Below are positions 44,371 to 52,904 of a stretch of DNA of 64,000 bases, one piece after another. The translations under genes were made by a program, and so were the position numbers. The notes under the pieces were generated by a model. That model did not search any database. It worked only from the letters and a program-made list of their open reading frames with translations, and was not told the origin of the DNA. The stretch comes from CAVZBW01 sp963778465. GTDB taxonomy: Bacteria > Actinomycetota > Acidimicrobiia > Acidimicrobiales > RAAP-2. Location: assembly GCA_963778465.1 (NCBI GenBank), contig CAVZUK010000004.1, positions 124,001 to 188,000 of the forward strand. The letters are read 5' to 3'. Position 1 is the stretch's first letter; each line of letters opens with the position of its first letter.

Positions 44371-45960
44371 ATGACAACGACAACCGCGAACGTGGAGCGT
44401 GAGGTCAAGCTCGGTGCCGATTGGACGCTCGACCTGCCCGACCTGCGGCCCATCGTCGGTCGGACGACTCGCGAGCCGGACCAGGACCTGCGAACAGCCT
44501 ATTTCGACACCGAAGACCTGCGGCTGTGGCGGCGCGGGCTCACACTGCGTCACCGGACAGAGAAGGGGGACGGGCCAGCCGGTGTCTGGACGCTCAAACT
44601 GCCGAACGGCGAGGAGGGGACCACCCTTCAGAGGATGGAGCTGTCCTGGCCCGGCCAACGCTCGACGGTGCCGGGTGAAGCGCTCCGGGTGTTGAGCGCC
44701 ATCGCTCGACGCGCTCCCCTCGAGCAGATAGCGGAGCTCGCCACGACCCGTCACCGCCTCTTGCTCGGCGACCCCGGAGGTGAGTCGCTGGTCGAGCTCG
44801 ACGACGACGTCGTCACCATCATGGGTGGCACTCGCGACGGCATCCGATTTCGCCAGATCGAGCTGGAGTTGGCGGGTAGCGATGCGGGATTCCTCGGCGC
44901 GGTCGTGAAGGAGTTACAGCGGGCCGGAGCCTTCCCCGACAATGAGCCCAAGCTGGCCAAGGCGATCAGTGCGTGGACAGCAGCGCACGAAGCCAGAGCC
45001 GGGACGTGCGTGCCCAAGCCCGAGTCATTGACCCCCGAGTCGTCGCTCGCCGATGTCGTGAGGGCGAGCATCTCGGGTGGCTTGGACCGGCTCGTCGACC
45101 ACGACTTCCGGCTGCGCGTATCACCCTCCGATCCGCCGATGCGCGACGTACACCAAGCACGGGTGGCGACCCGGCGCCTTCGCTCCGATCTCAAGACCTT
45201 CGCCGAATTGCTGGACCCGGTTTGGTTGCGCCACACGCGCGACGACCTCCGCTGGGTCGGCGACGCGCTCGGCCAGGTGCGGGACGTCGACGTCCTCACG
45301 AGGTCGCTCCTGACGGACGAGAACGGCTCGTCGCTGGGTGACTCCGCCTTTCGTGATCAGTGCCGGGACGGCCTTCAGTCCGAGCGCTATGCCGCAGCGG
45401 GGCGGCTGACACAGGTACTCGCCGACGAAGAGCGCTACCTCAACCTGCTCGATCGGCTCCAAGCAGCCGCGTTGCATCCGCCACTTCTCGAACGGGACAT
45501 TGTCCGGCGAACGGATGCGGTCGCTTCGAGCGGCCATCCCTCTCCCGGCGCTCGCGCTTCCGACGCGCTCCCGGCGGTCGTGGGAACCCAGTGGAGGTCG
45601 CTCCGGAAACGTGTGCGCAAGGCCGGTCGGCATCCGTCGGACAAGGACCTCCATCGCATCCGGATCCGAGCCAAGCAGCTGCGCTACGCCGCGGAAGCGG
45701 CAGCTCCGGTGGTCGGCAAGCGGGCGTCGAAACTGGCCTCGGCGGCTCAGCGGATCCAGACGACCTTGGGCGAGCATCATGACGCCGTCGCCGCCGAGCA
45801 CGAGCTGATGTCGCTCGTACCAGGGCTATCCCCCCCGGCCGCCTTTGCGGCCGGTGTGCGCTCGTCAAAGATTGCGAGTCGTCAGGAGGACCGTCGCAGA
45901 GAGTGGAAGAGGGACTGGCGGAACCTCCGCCACAAGAATCAACTCCGATGGCTTGCCTGA
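44371..45960 (+). CDS. CYTH-CHAD fusion protein (inorganic polyphosphate binding/triphosphatase-like)
   Basis: A 529-residue protein. Residues 1-210 are a CYTH tunnel domain: VEREVKLG gives the ExExK motif, then LRTAYFDTEDLRLWRRGLTLRHR and QIELELA. Residues 225-529 are a CHAD domain with conserved basic helices: DVHQARVATRRLRSDLKTF, LGQVRDVDVL, and LHRIRIRAKQLRYAAEA. CYTH domains cleave triphosphates and CHAD domains bind polyphosphate. ATG at 44371. Location inside the stress island suggests polyphosphate metabolism under stress. Confidence 0.92.
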   Translation: MTTTTANVEREVKLGADWTLDLPDLRPIVGRTTREPDQDLRTAYFDTEDLRLWRRGLTLRHRTEKGDGPAGVWTLKLPNGEEGTTLQRMELSWPGQRSTVPGEALRVLSAIARRAPLEQIAELATTRHRLLLGDPGGESLVELDDDVVTIMGGTRDGIRFRQIELELAGSDAGFLGAVVKELQRAGAFPDNEPKLAKAISAWTAAHEARAGTCVPKPESLTPESSLADVVRASISGGLDRLVDHDFRLRVSPSDPPMRDVHQARVATRRLRSDLKTFAELLDPVWLRHTRDDLRWVGDALGQVRDVDVLTRSLLTDENGSSLGDSAFRDQCRDGLQSERYAAAGRLTQVLADEERYLNLLDRLQAAALHPPLLERDIVRRTDAVASSGHPSPGARASDALPAVVGTQWRSLRKRVRKAGRHPSDKDLHRIRIRAKQLRYAAEAAAPVVGKRASKLASAAQRIQTTLGEHHDAVAAEHELMSLVPGLSPPAAFAAGVRSSKIASRQEDRRREWKRDWRNLRHKNQLRWLA

Positions 45961-45993
45961 GAGCTCGGCTGGGTCCCGGGCACACCGTGGGCG

Positions 45994-46170
45994 CTACCCC
46001 TGGCTCCCTGCGAGCCGTACGTAGTTCCAATGGGCCCCGTACCCGAAGGAGTGTCCTCCGAGCTTCGCCAATTCGTCTGCGATTCGTTCGGCGGATGTCG
46101 GATCGGCCTTGAGAACTTGCCGGACCGCTTCGTAGAGATCTTCGCCGCATTCGCGATCGTTGGTGTTCAC
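45994..46170 (-). CDS. small hypothetical protein
   Basis: A 58-residue frame from a GTG at 46170. NDRECGEDLYEAVRQVLKADPTSAERIADELAKLG and FGYGAHWNYVRLAG look like real protein (acidic amphipathic helix plus aromatic tail) and codon use is normal, but the frame extends upstream antisense-like into the phosphatase gene and no ribosome site is seen. No family known. Confidence 0.35.
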   Translation of the reverse strand: MNTNDRECGEDLYEAVRQVLKADPTSAERIADELAKLGGHSFGYGAHWNYVRLAGSQG

Positions 46171-46306
46171 GCGCTGAATGGCATGCCAGGGGTGCCGGAA
46201 AAAGCCGTGATCCTGGTCGAGTGCCGTGCTCGGGTCGTTGGCGGCCCTTCTCGTCGGTTCTGTTCGGATCGTCCAGATGCGCCGGCAGGTCGTAAGGGAG
46301 GACGAC

Positions 46307-48613
46307 CTAAGAGAATTTGATGGCCAAGAGCGCGACATCATCGATCCGCTCGGCACCGACCATGTCGATGACCCGGTCGCACAGCGAAGTGGGATCGGCA
46401 GCGCCGTCCATTGCGACCGCAGCAAGCCGGGCCATGCTCTTATCCACGCCGATGCCGCGTTCGTCGATCACCCCGTCCGTGTAGAGAAGGAGTAGCTGCC
46501 CGGGGCAGACCGATCCCGTCCATTCCGCGATCGACGCGGCGGGTGCCGCGAGGGGCGGGTTGGGGGAGACCGGGAGATAGGACGCCGAGTGGCCGTCGAC
46601 GAGCAACGGTGGGTAGTGGCCGGCCGAGACCACGGTGATGCGTTGCTCGTGCGCGAAGTAGCGCATGACGAGCAACGTGGCCATGCGATCGAATCCGAGT
46701 TCGGTCCAATGGTCGCTCAGGGTGGCCATCATCTCGGCCGGCCCGGACGAGACGACTCCGAGTGCTCGCACGGCGCTTCGGATCTGTCCCATCAGGGCTG
46801 CGGCTTCGCGATCGTGACCGGCGACGTCGCCGATCACGAAATCAGCACCCTGGTCGTTGCGCCGCATGACGTCGTAGAAGTCGCCGCCGACGTCGATGCC
46901 GTTGGTGGCCGCCAGGTAGCGGCTGTGCACGATCGCCCCGGGTACCTTCGGAATCGACGGAGGGAGGAGAGCGTGCTGCAGGATGTGCGACGTGCGTAGC
47001 GTCGTCTCGTAACGGTGGACGTTGCCGATCACGGCTGCCACCTGGCGCGCCAGCTCCTGAGCGAAGAGCACGTCCTCATGGCCGAAGGCGCGGCTCGTCG
47101 AGACGAAGGTGACGGCGCCGCTCACATCCTGGGAGATGAGTGGAACGGCCAGGTACGAGCGGAACCCGAGTCGCTTGACGAGCCCGTAGTGCTCGTCGTC
47201 TCGCGTCGTGGCGCGAAGGAAGTCGTCGCTCATCCGCTCCGACCACGCCCCGTGCCCGGAGCGGATGACCTCGACCGCGGGGTGGGCGCCGGCAAGTGTG
47301 GGAGCGAACTCTCTGTGCAACCGGTCCACGACCGGCTGCAAGCGAGCGTCTCGATGCCGCGCCACGATGCGCTCGACTCGCCCGTCCTCGTCGAGGATGT
47401 CGATCAGGCAGATGTCCCCGAGCACCCGGAGCGCGAGGTCGGCCAGGCGGTTGAGGGCGGCGGCGAAGTCGGGAGCCTCTGCCGTCGCTCGGGAAGCGTC
47501 AGCAAGGAACCCACTGATACGGGCGAGGCCCTCGCGCTCTTCGTGGGTACGGGCACGGCCGGCCGCCTGCGCGGCCCGGTGGACGGCCAGCTGCAGGAGC
47601 TCGCGCTCGCCAGCGCCGAAAGCGTCCTCCTTGGGGCTGGTGACTCGCAGGGCGCCAATGGGCTCGTCCCCGACGACGATCGGCACGATGGCAAGGCTCT
47701 GCTCCTCGGGCGTGAGGCGGTAGAGGCCCGGCAGTCGGGACTCGAGCTCCGCCGCGCTGCGTGCGAACACCGCCCGGCCGGTCCGGACGGCTTCGCAGAG
47801 CACCAACGGCCGGTCGAGGTCGATGGCCTCGACGTCCTGCGCACACGCCCCGCTGGCGCGCACCAAGCGATCGCCGCTGCGTAACCACACGGTGCTCCAC
47901 AGCTCGGCTTCCGTCAGGCTCAACTGGCCGACGAGGCGGTGGAGGAGATCGGCGACCTCGTCGGTCGTCTTGGCCTGGGCAAGGGTCGCGGTCAGATCCT
48001 CGAGGCGAGCCAGCCGTTGGGCCCGGTCCTCTGCCCCGCGCCTGGCGTCTCGTTCGGCCTGCAGGAGGCGAACCCGCGCGATCGCCGGGGCGAGTCGCTC
48101 TGCGACCAGGCCGAGGAGCTCGGCATCGGCGGTGTCGAACCGGTTTGCAGTGCGGCTCCCCGCATGCAGGACCCCGAGTGTGGACTGCTCGTGCAGGATC
48201 GGGACCGCCACCACCGAGACCATGCCGCTCTCACGAAGGGTGGGCGAGGCCAGGTGCCATCCGGAGAGATCGCCCACGATCAGCGGGCGCCGGGATGCGA
48301 GCACCTGGCCGGCCATCCCCTCGCCGCGAGCAATGCTGATCCCGACGGAGATCTCCTGGTTGAGGCCGACCGCCACACGGGCCACCAGCTCGTCCTCGGC
48401 CTCGTTGGCAACGAGAAGCGAGATGGCGTCGGCGCCCAGGGCGTCTTTGACCCTCGTGATCGATTGGATGGTGAGGAGGTCGACGGCGTAGGGGGTCAGG
48501 GCCGCCTGGGCCGCCATGGTGAGTTCCAGCCACCAGCCTGAGGCCGATTCGCCCGCCGCCCTGGCCGCCTCCAGCAACGCCCGGGAATCCGGCCTCGCGC
48601 TTTCCTCTCCCAT
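46307..48613 (-). CDS. GAF-GAF-GAF-PP2C (SpoIIE/RsbU-type) phosphatase
   Basis: A 768-residue cytosolic signalling protein. Three GAF-like domains (about residues 40-180, 205-350, 375-530) precede a PP2C/SpoIIE phosphatase from about residue 545. Metal-binding motifs are complete: GIDVGGDFYDV, FVIGDVAGHD, LYTDGVIDERG. Such RsbU-like enzymes dephosphorylate a STAS antagonist to free the sigma factor. Candidate partner STAS is at 49959. ATG at 48613; a GTG two codons upstream is possible. GAF ligands unknown. Confidence 0.92.
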   Translation of the reverse strand: MGEESARPDSRALLEAARAAGESASGWWLELTMAAQAALTPYAVDLLTIQSITRVKDALGADAISLLVANEAEDELVARVAVGLNQEISVGISIARGEGMAGQVLASRRPLIVGDLSGWHLASPTLRESGMVSVVAVPILHEQSTLGVLHAGSRTANRFDTADAELLGLVAERLAPAIARVRLLQAERDARRGAEDRAQRLARLEDLTATLAQAKTTDEVADLLHRLVGQLSLTEAELWSTVWLRSGDRLVRASGACAQDVEAIDLDRPLVLCEAVRTGRAVFARSAAELESRLPGLYRLTPEEQSLAIVPIVVGDEPIGALRVTSPKEDAFGAGERELLQLAVHRAAQAAGRARTHEEREGLARISGFLADASRATAEAPDFAAALNRLADLALRVLGDICLIDILDEDGRVERIVARHRDARLQPVVDRLHREFAPTLAGAHPAVEVIRSGHGAWSERMSDDFLRATTRDDEHYGLVKRLGFRSYLAVPLISQDVSGAVTFVSTSRAFGHEDVLFAQELARQVAAVIGNVHRYETTLRTSHILQHALLPPSIPKVPGAIVHSRYLAATNGIDVGGDFYDVMRRNDQGADFVIGDVAGHDREAAALMGQIRSAVRALGVVSSGPAEMMATLSDHWTELGFDRMATLLVMRYFAHEQRITVVSAGHYPPLLVDGHSASYLPVSPNPPLAAPAASIAEWTGSVCPGQLLLLYTDGVIDERGIGVDKSMARLAAVAMDGAADPTSLCDRVIDMVGAERIDDVALLAIKFS

Positions 48614-48764
48614 GTTCACGTCGACACCCTCCGGGTCGAGGGGCGCCCGCAGCGGAGTGCGTTCGCTCCATGACGTGGCGCTCCTGGCCGCCGGCCGTGG
48701 GAAACGGCGCTGGTCCTTTCGACACCGTACCGCCGGGACCGTGCGGGCGCGGGAGGCCCCCTTC

Positions 48765-49697
48765 TCACCGCAGGTGGAGGTGGAGCCGAAGGACCGTGCC
48801 TCGCCGCGAGGACCGGATCTGCACGAGGTCGCAGAGCTGGTTGGCGATCCACAGGCCCCGACCACTCGAGACGTCTGCGGCGGGCCTGCGGCGCCCGGCC
48901 AGGACGTCCTCGAATCGGCCGTCATCCCGGACCTCGCAGACGACCGCTCCCTCCTCGGCCCATACGGACACCTCGGCATGCCCCCCTCCGTGCAGGACGC
49001 TGTTCGCGACGACCTCGTGGGCGGCCAGGGTGAAGTCCGAGGTGCCGGCCGGATCGAGGCCCAACGACCGTGCCAGGGCCGACACGTGGTGCCGCGCGGC
49101 AACCACCGACTCGACCTCGACGCCGAATGTCCGCGTCCCAGGCGGCCGCGGTGGCAGCTCGTGCTGGGCGGTGAGGGCGGTGAGGGCGGTGGCGGGCGAC
49201 TCGCGATACTCGTCGTTGGGGAAGGTCCCCGACGCGTCCGAGAGGTGGGGGTGGCGACGGCGCAGGTCCAGAACTGTCTCGGGGGGCACGGTGGAGGAAT
49301 CGCAGAGGCACCGGAGCCAGAGGGGCTCGCCCGGCGAGAACTCGAGGTTGACGAGCGTCTCGTGAACGAGGCATTCCTCGATCTCGGCGTGGCGGCGGCC
49401 GGCGCGGACCGACTCGGCGACCCCGCGACAGGGCGTCTCCGGCACCAGCCCGTCGAGGAACGAACGCCAAAGGGGAATCAGCCGCGCCGGATTGGAACCG
49501 AGCCCGTCCAGATCGGCGAACCGCACCCCGATCGCCGCCGGGCCGAGCCGGTGCCGGAGCTGCGCGGCCCGGGAGCCGTCCACGGCGACGAGCACGTCTT
49601 CGCCTGCATCGATCCCCTCGCGCACGAACGGCTCGACGGTGGCGAGGAACTCGGCGTCACCGGCGTAGACGGACGCCTCGTGGCAGAAGGGGCGCAC
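48765..49697 (-). CDS. MEDS sensor - HATPase regulator
   Basis: A 310-residue protein. The first half (HEASVYAGDAEFLATVEPFV, DAGEDVLVAVD, DLDGLGSNPARLIPLWRSFL) matches a MEDS-type sensory domain. The second half is an RsbW-like HATPase: LAAHEVVANSVLHGGG for the N-box, VRDDGRFED for G1, GRGLWIANQL for G2. The start is not sure: GTG 49697 is the first before the MEDS domain but lacks a clear site, and a longer frame extends to 49973. It lies between the phosphatase and the STAS operon, so it is a probable additional partner-switch input. Confidence 0.82.
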   Translation of the reverse strand: MRPFCHEASVYAGDAEFLATVEPFVREGIDAGEDVLVAVDGSRAAQLRHRLGPAAIGVRFADLDGLGSNPARLIPLWRSFLDGLVPETPCRGVAESVRAGRRHAEIEECLVHETLVNLEFSPGEPLWLRCLCDSSTVPPETVLDLRRRHPHLSDASGTFPNDEYRESPATALTALTAQHELPPRPPGTRTFGVEVESVVAARHHVSALARSLGLDPAGTSDFTLAAHEVVANSVLHGGGHAEVSVWAEEGAVVCEVRDDGRFEDVLAGRRRPAADVSSGRGLWIANQLCDLVQIRSSRRGTVLRLHLHLR

Positions 49698-49958
49698 CCT
49701 CGAGCGGCCGCCTCGGGCTCCACCGGTCGAGGGCCTCGCGCCGCCTTCACATGGTACCTGCGTCAAAAGTGGCTCTCCCTGGCCTGCCACCCGGATGACC
49801 GGCCACCGCCGGCCGGACCTCTCATGGCTGGACACACCCCTCGTGGGTTCCATACCCACTCGGCGGGGCGAGCAAACGGCGCCGTCGGCACGCGATAATC
49901 GCCGGATCGGGTCGCTGTAGCGCTCGATGCGGAGGACACCTTGGGAGGGTGACAAGGA

Positions 49959-50315
49959 ATGGACCAGCCGCAAACTCGTGGACCGGATGTTGCGCTTCCC
50001 GCCATCGTGTTGACCGGGGAGATCGACCTTGCAGTGGCCCCCTTGCTGGAGGCTCGCCTCGAGCGCCTCCGGTCCGAGGGTGCGACGACCATCGTGGTCG
50101 ACCTCCTGGGCGCAACGTTCCTCGACTCGATCGCCCTCGGCGTCCTGGTCGACGTGCTCGGGCAGTGTCGGGACGCTGGCGGCGAGCTCTACCTCGTGGT
50201 GGACGAGCCCCGCATCTTGAAGGTGCTCGAGATCACCGGTCTCTCCGACATCTTCCCGCTCTATCCGAGTTACGAGCTGCTCGACCGGAACGTGGAAGAG
50301 GTCCCGCTGCCATGA
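49959..50315 (+). CDS. STAS anti-sigma factor antagonist (RsbV/SpoIIAA-like)
   Basis: A 118-residue STAS domain: AIVLTGEIDLAVAPLLEARL, then TIVVDLLGATFLDSIALGVL, where the Ser in LDSIALG is the expected phosphorylation site. ELYLVVDEPRILKVLEITGL completes the fold. ATG at 49959 after GGGAGGGTGACAAGGA. It is first of three genes (STAS, HATPase-like, sigma) linked by ATGA overlaps, the classic partner-switch order. Confidence 0.93.
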   Translation: MDQPQTRGPDVALPAIVLTGEIDLAVAPLLEARLERLRSEGATTIVVDLLGATFLDSIALGVLVDVLGQCRDAGGELYLVVDEPRILKVLEITGLSDIFPLYPSYELLDRNVEEVPLP

Positions 50316-50746
50316 TCGAAACGTTCTCGAAGACGGCGAAGGACGAGGTGATCGAGCTCTCTTTCCCGGCGCAAGGGGACCTGATCACCCTGGCGAGGTT
50401 CACCGCCGCCACCGTGGCGACCCGCGCAGGCTTCGATGTCGAGGAGGTCGAGGACCTCCGCCTCGCCGTCGACGAGCTGTGCGTCTCCTTCGGCCCACTC
50501 ACGGGCGATCGACCCCTCCGGATCGAATTCCGGCGCCTCGACGACGTGGTCGCCGTCGAGTGCATCCTGGATCCTCCCCCTGCCGGACCGTCGGGCCCGC
50601 AGGGCGTCTCCGGAGAGGACGGATTGCCCGTGTTCGAGCTCTCCAAGCAATTGCTGGACGCGCTGGTCGACGCTCACGGTCGAGAGTCCGTGGGTGGCAT
50701 GCAGTGCGCATGGCTGCGAAAGCGGCGAGGTTCCGCCCAGAGATGA
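50312..50746 (+). CDS. degenerate HATPase-like anti-sigma factor
   Basis: A 144-residue GHKL-fold protein (LRLAVDELCVSFGP near residue 50, then LSKQLLDALVDAHG). The N-box Glu is kept but the Asn four residues later is Ser, and G1 is replaced by a Pro-rich loop (LDPPPAGPSGPQ). ATP binding may be lost or weak, so it may bind sigma without kinase activity. ATG 50312 overlaps the STAS stop; its stop overlaps the sigma ATG (ATGATG). Confidence 0.78.
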   Translation: MIETFSKTAKDEVIELSFPAQGDLITLARFTAATVATRAGFDVEEVEDLRLAVDELCVSFGPLTGDRPLRIEFRRLDDVVAVECILDPPPAGPSGPQGVSGEDGLPVFELSKQLLDALVDAHGRESVGGMQCAWLRKRRGSAQR

Positions 50747-51501
50747 TGGAACAGCCGGCGGACAGCGAGGCCGCCCAGAAGTTCGTCGAGTTCGCCCGCA
50801 CCCGGGACCCGGCGTTGCGCAACGACCTCGTCGCCGGGCACCTGGGACTCGCCCACCAGCTCGCCCGTCGCTTCTCCAGCCGCGGCGAGCCCCACGACGA
50901 CCTCGTGCAGGTGGCCTCGCTGGCACTGGTCAAGTCCGTCGACCGGTTCGACCCGGATCAGGGAGTCACGTTCGGTGCCTACGCCGTGAGGTGCATCGTG
51001 GGCGAGCTCAAGCGCCACTTTCGGGATCGTGGCTGGGCCGTCCGGGCCCCGAGGCGGATCCAGGAGCTGTGCCTCGAGCTCGGACACCAGACGGAGATGC
51101 TCTCCCAGGAACTTCAGCGGGCCCCGACGGTCGCCGAGCTGGCCGATGCCGTGGGCGCCAGTAAGGAGGCGGTGCTCGAGGCGCTCGAGGCGCGCCAGGG
51201 CTACCGGACCTCCTCCCTGGACGCACCCGGCAGCGATTCGGATTCCTTGGCTCACTTCCTCGGCTCCGATGACGCGCGGTTCTCTCTCGTGGAAGACCAA
51301 TCGCTCCTCTCCCAGGCCCTGAGTCGGCTTCCCGAGAGGGACCAGCTCATGCTGAAGCTGCGCTTCGTCGACGGCCTGACGCAGTCCGAGATCGCGACCC
51401 GGCTCGGCACGAGCCAGATGCAGGTCAGCCGCCTGCTGTCGGCGACCCTTCGAAACCTGCGGTCCACGTTGAGCGACGACCTGCAGCGCCAGGAGTCCTG
51501 A
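50743..51501 (+). CDS. SigB/SigF/SigG-type RNA polymerase sigma factor
   Basis: A 252-residue sigma factor. Region 2: DLVQVASLALVKSVDRFDPD and VTFGAYAVRCIVGELKRHFRD; region 3: RAPRRIQELCLELGHQTEML; region 4: LTQSEIATRLGTSQMQVSRLL. It is intact, in contrast to the paralogue at 40.3-41.1 kb, to which it is strikingly similar. It should direct polymerase to GTTT-N-GGGTA promoters, several of which lie nearby. The start at ATG 50743 overlaps the anti-sigma stop; 50746 is the alternative. Confidence 0.93.
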   Translation: MMEQPADSEAAQKFVEFARTRDPALRNDLVAGHLGLAHQLARRFSSRGEPHDDLVQVASLALVKSVDRFDPDQGVTFGAYAVRCIVGELKRHFRDRGWAVRAPRRIQELCLELGHQTEMLSQELQRAPTVAELADAVGASKEAVLEALEARQGYRTSSLDAPGSDSDSLAHFLGSDDARFSLVEDQSLLSQALSRLPERDQLMLKLRFVDGLTQSEIATRLGTSQMQVSRLLSATLRNLRSTLSDDLQRQES

Positions 51502-51512
51502 GTCCCCGACGG

Positions 51513-51538
51513 GTTAGCCGGCCCACGCCAACGGGTAT
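51513..51538 (+). promoter_or_regulatory. SigB/SigF-type promoter
   Basis: GTTA (51513-51516), 16 bases, GGGTAT (51533-51538): a perfect -10 and three of four in the -35, 30 bases before the GTG of the next gene and just after the sigma stop. Confidence 0.55.
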
Positions 51539-51568
51539 CACGCGGACACCGGCAAAAGGAGGTCGGAC

Positions 51569-51895
51569 GTGCCGCAACAAGCCTGGAGCGAAAAGCGCGA
51601 GCGACAGTACGAGCACATCAAGGAAGGGCTGCAGCAGCAAGGCGACTCCGAGCGGCTCGCCGAGGAGATTGCCGCACGGATCGTCAACAAGGAGCGAGCT
51701 CGGTCCGGTGAGGCGCGGGATTCGAGCCGCCTTTCGACCCAGGACATCTCCGCCTCCCGGCGGGGCGGCCTGCGCTCCCACCATGGAGCTGGGGGAAGGA
51801 CGCGCGACCAGCTCTACGCGGAGGCCCGGCGTCGAGGAGTCCCGGGTCGCTCCAAGATGTCCAAGGCGGAGCTCGAACGAGCCGTCGATCGCTGA
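51569..51895 (+). CDS. small Rho_N/SAP-like stress protein (plasmid-stabilisation-annotated family)
   Basis: A 108-residue basic protein. WSEKRERQYEHIKEGLQQQG, EEIAARIVNKERARSGEA and the C-terminal DQLYAEARRRGVPGRSKMSKAEL are conserved in a widespread small-protein family often called plasmid stabilisation protein. The C-terminal 30 residues resemble the Rho N-terminal or SAP fold, suggesting nucleic-acid binding. GTG at 51569 with AAAGGAGG upstream and a SigF-like promoter. The plasmid role is not supported. Confidence 0.8.
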   Translation: MPQQAWSEKRERQYEHIKEGLQQQGDSERLAEEIAARIVNKERARSGEARDSSRLSTQDISASRRGGLRSHHGAGGRTRDQLYAEARRRGVPGRSKMSKAELERAVDR

Positions 51896-51906
51896 GGGAT
51901 CTCGCG

Positions 51907-52509
51907 GTGGGGGCGGCGAGGACGGCCGGTCAGGGGCCGGTCTCGCGCGACGAGGACGATCGACAGGAGTCCGAGGCGCAACGCGACGACCGCAACGTCG
52001 GGGAGCTGCTCCAAGAGCTCAGGGTCGCCGGTCTCGGCATCCAGGTTCTCTTCGGGTTCCTGCTCTCCCTGCCCTTCACGGTCCGTTTCGTCAAGCTCAG
52101 TACCGGCCAGCGGGATCTCTACCTGGCGAGCCTGCTGCTGGCGGCGCTCGCGACCGCCCTTCTGTGCGCGCCGGTCGCGTACCACCGGTTGGTGTTCCGC
52201 CGTCACCAAAAGGGTCGGCTCCTCCACGTAGCGAACATCATGGCGATTGCCGGATTGGCGACGGTCGGCCTCGCCGTCACGGCTGCTGTGTCGCTGATCG
52301 TGAGCTTCGTCGAGCACGGACCTGTCGTCGTGGTGGTGGGAGTCGCGACGCTCGTGTTGTTCATGGGGCTCTGGTTCGTCTTTCCGGTGGCGCATCGGGG
52401 ACCGGCCCAGGCTCGTTCTCGGTCGCGCCCCCGCCGCCCGACCGGCGGGGGCTTCGAGCAAGTCGACACCCCGAGCCCGGATCCTCCCGCCGTTCGCGCA
52501 GGATTGTAG
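51907..52509 (+). CDS. DUF6328 membrane protein
   Basis: A 200-residue protein with a charged N-terminus (RNVGELLQELRVAGLGIQVLFGFLLSLPF), four transmembrane segments (about residues 47-68, 80-105, 120-145, 148-168) and a basic, disordered C-terminal tail. The sequence pattern ELRVxxxGxQxLFGFLL is the DUF6328 signature. GTG at 51907, 11 bases after the previous stop, so co-transcribed. Function unknown. Confidence 0.75.
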   Translation: MGAARTAGQGPVSRDEDDRQESEAQRDDRNVGELLQELRVAGLGIQVLFGFLLSLPFTVRFVKLSTGQRDLYLASLLLAALATALLCAPVAYHRLVFRRHQKGRLLHVANIMAIAGLATVGLAVTAAVSLIVSFVEHGPVVVVVGVATLVLFMGLWFVFPVAHRGPAQARSRSRPRRPTGGGFEQVDTPSPDPPAVRAGL

Positions 52510-52528
52510 GGCTGCCAGGTTGGAGGTG

Positions 52529-52554
52529 ATTGCTGGTCGATCGGCTCGGGTAGA
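52529..52554 (+). promoter_or_regulatory. possible SigF-type promoter
   Basis: GATT (52529-52532), 16 bases, GGGTAG (52549-52554), about 55 bases before the next start. The -35 has one mismatch, so it is tentative. Confidence 0.35.
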
Positions 52555-52608
52555 TGGTTCGAGCAGGCCTCGCTGCCGGCATGCGCTGGCATCGAGGAGA
52601 TCCTGGAA

Positions 52609-52875
52609 ATGGAGCGAGTGCAAAGGAGCGCAAGCGCGATGGGAGATAGCGCCAAGGGCCGTGAGCCGAGGGTTTCGGCCACCACGAAGGACGAGGAGCG
52701 GCGGGAAGCCGGGGCAGCGCACGAGAGCGACCGGCTACCGACCGAGGAAGAGGAGCGACTCGCGGACGCCGTGGCGAGCAAGCTCGAAGACTCGGGCGAG
52801 TCCAAGCGGGTCGCCGAGCACCACTCGGAGATGGATCGGATCGGCGCCGAGCAGCGGGGCGAGGGCAGAATCTGA
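52609..52875 (+). CDS. small hydrophilic stress-type protein
   Basis: An 88-residue highly charged protein. The end ADAVASKLEDSGESKRVAEHHSEMDRIGAEQRGEGRI follows a pattern recurrent in small proteins encoded near SigF-type regulators. Start ATG 52609 or ATG 52639, the latter with AAGGAG ten bases upstream. Probably disordered until bound; function unknown. Confidence 0.6.
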   Translation: MERVQRSASAMGDSAKGREPRVSATTKDEERREAGAAHESDRLPTEEEERLADAVASKLEDSGESKRVAEHHSEMDRIGAEQRGEGRI

Positions 52876-52904
52876 GCCTCCCTGGGTGGTCCTGCGGGCG
52901 CCAC

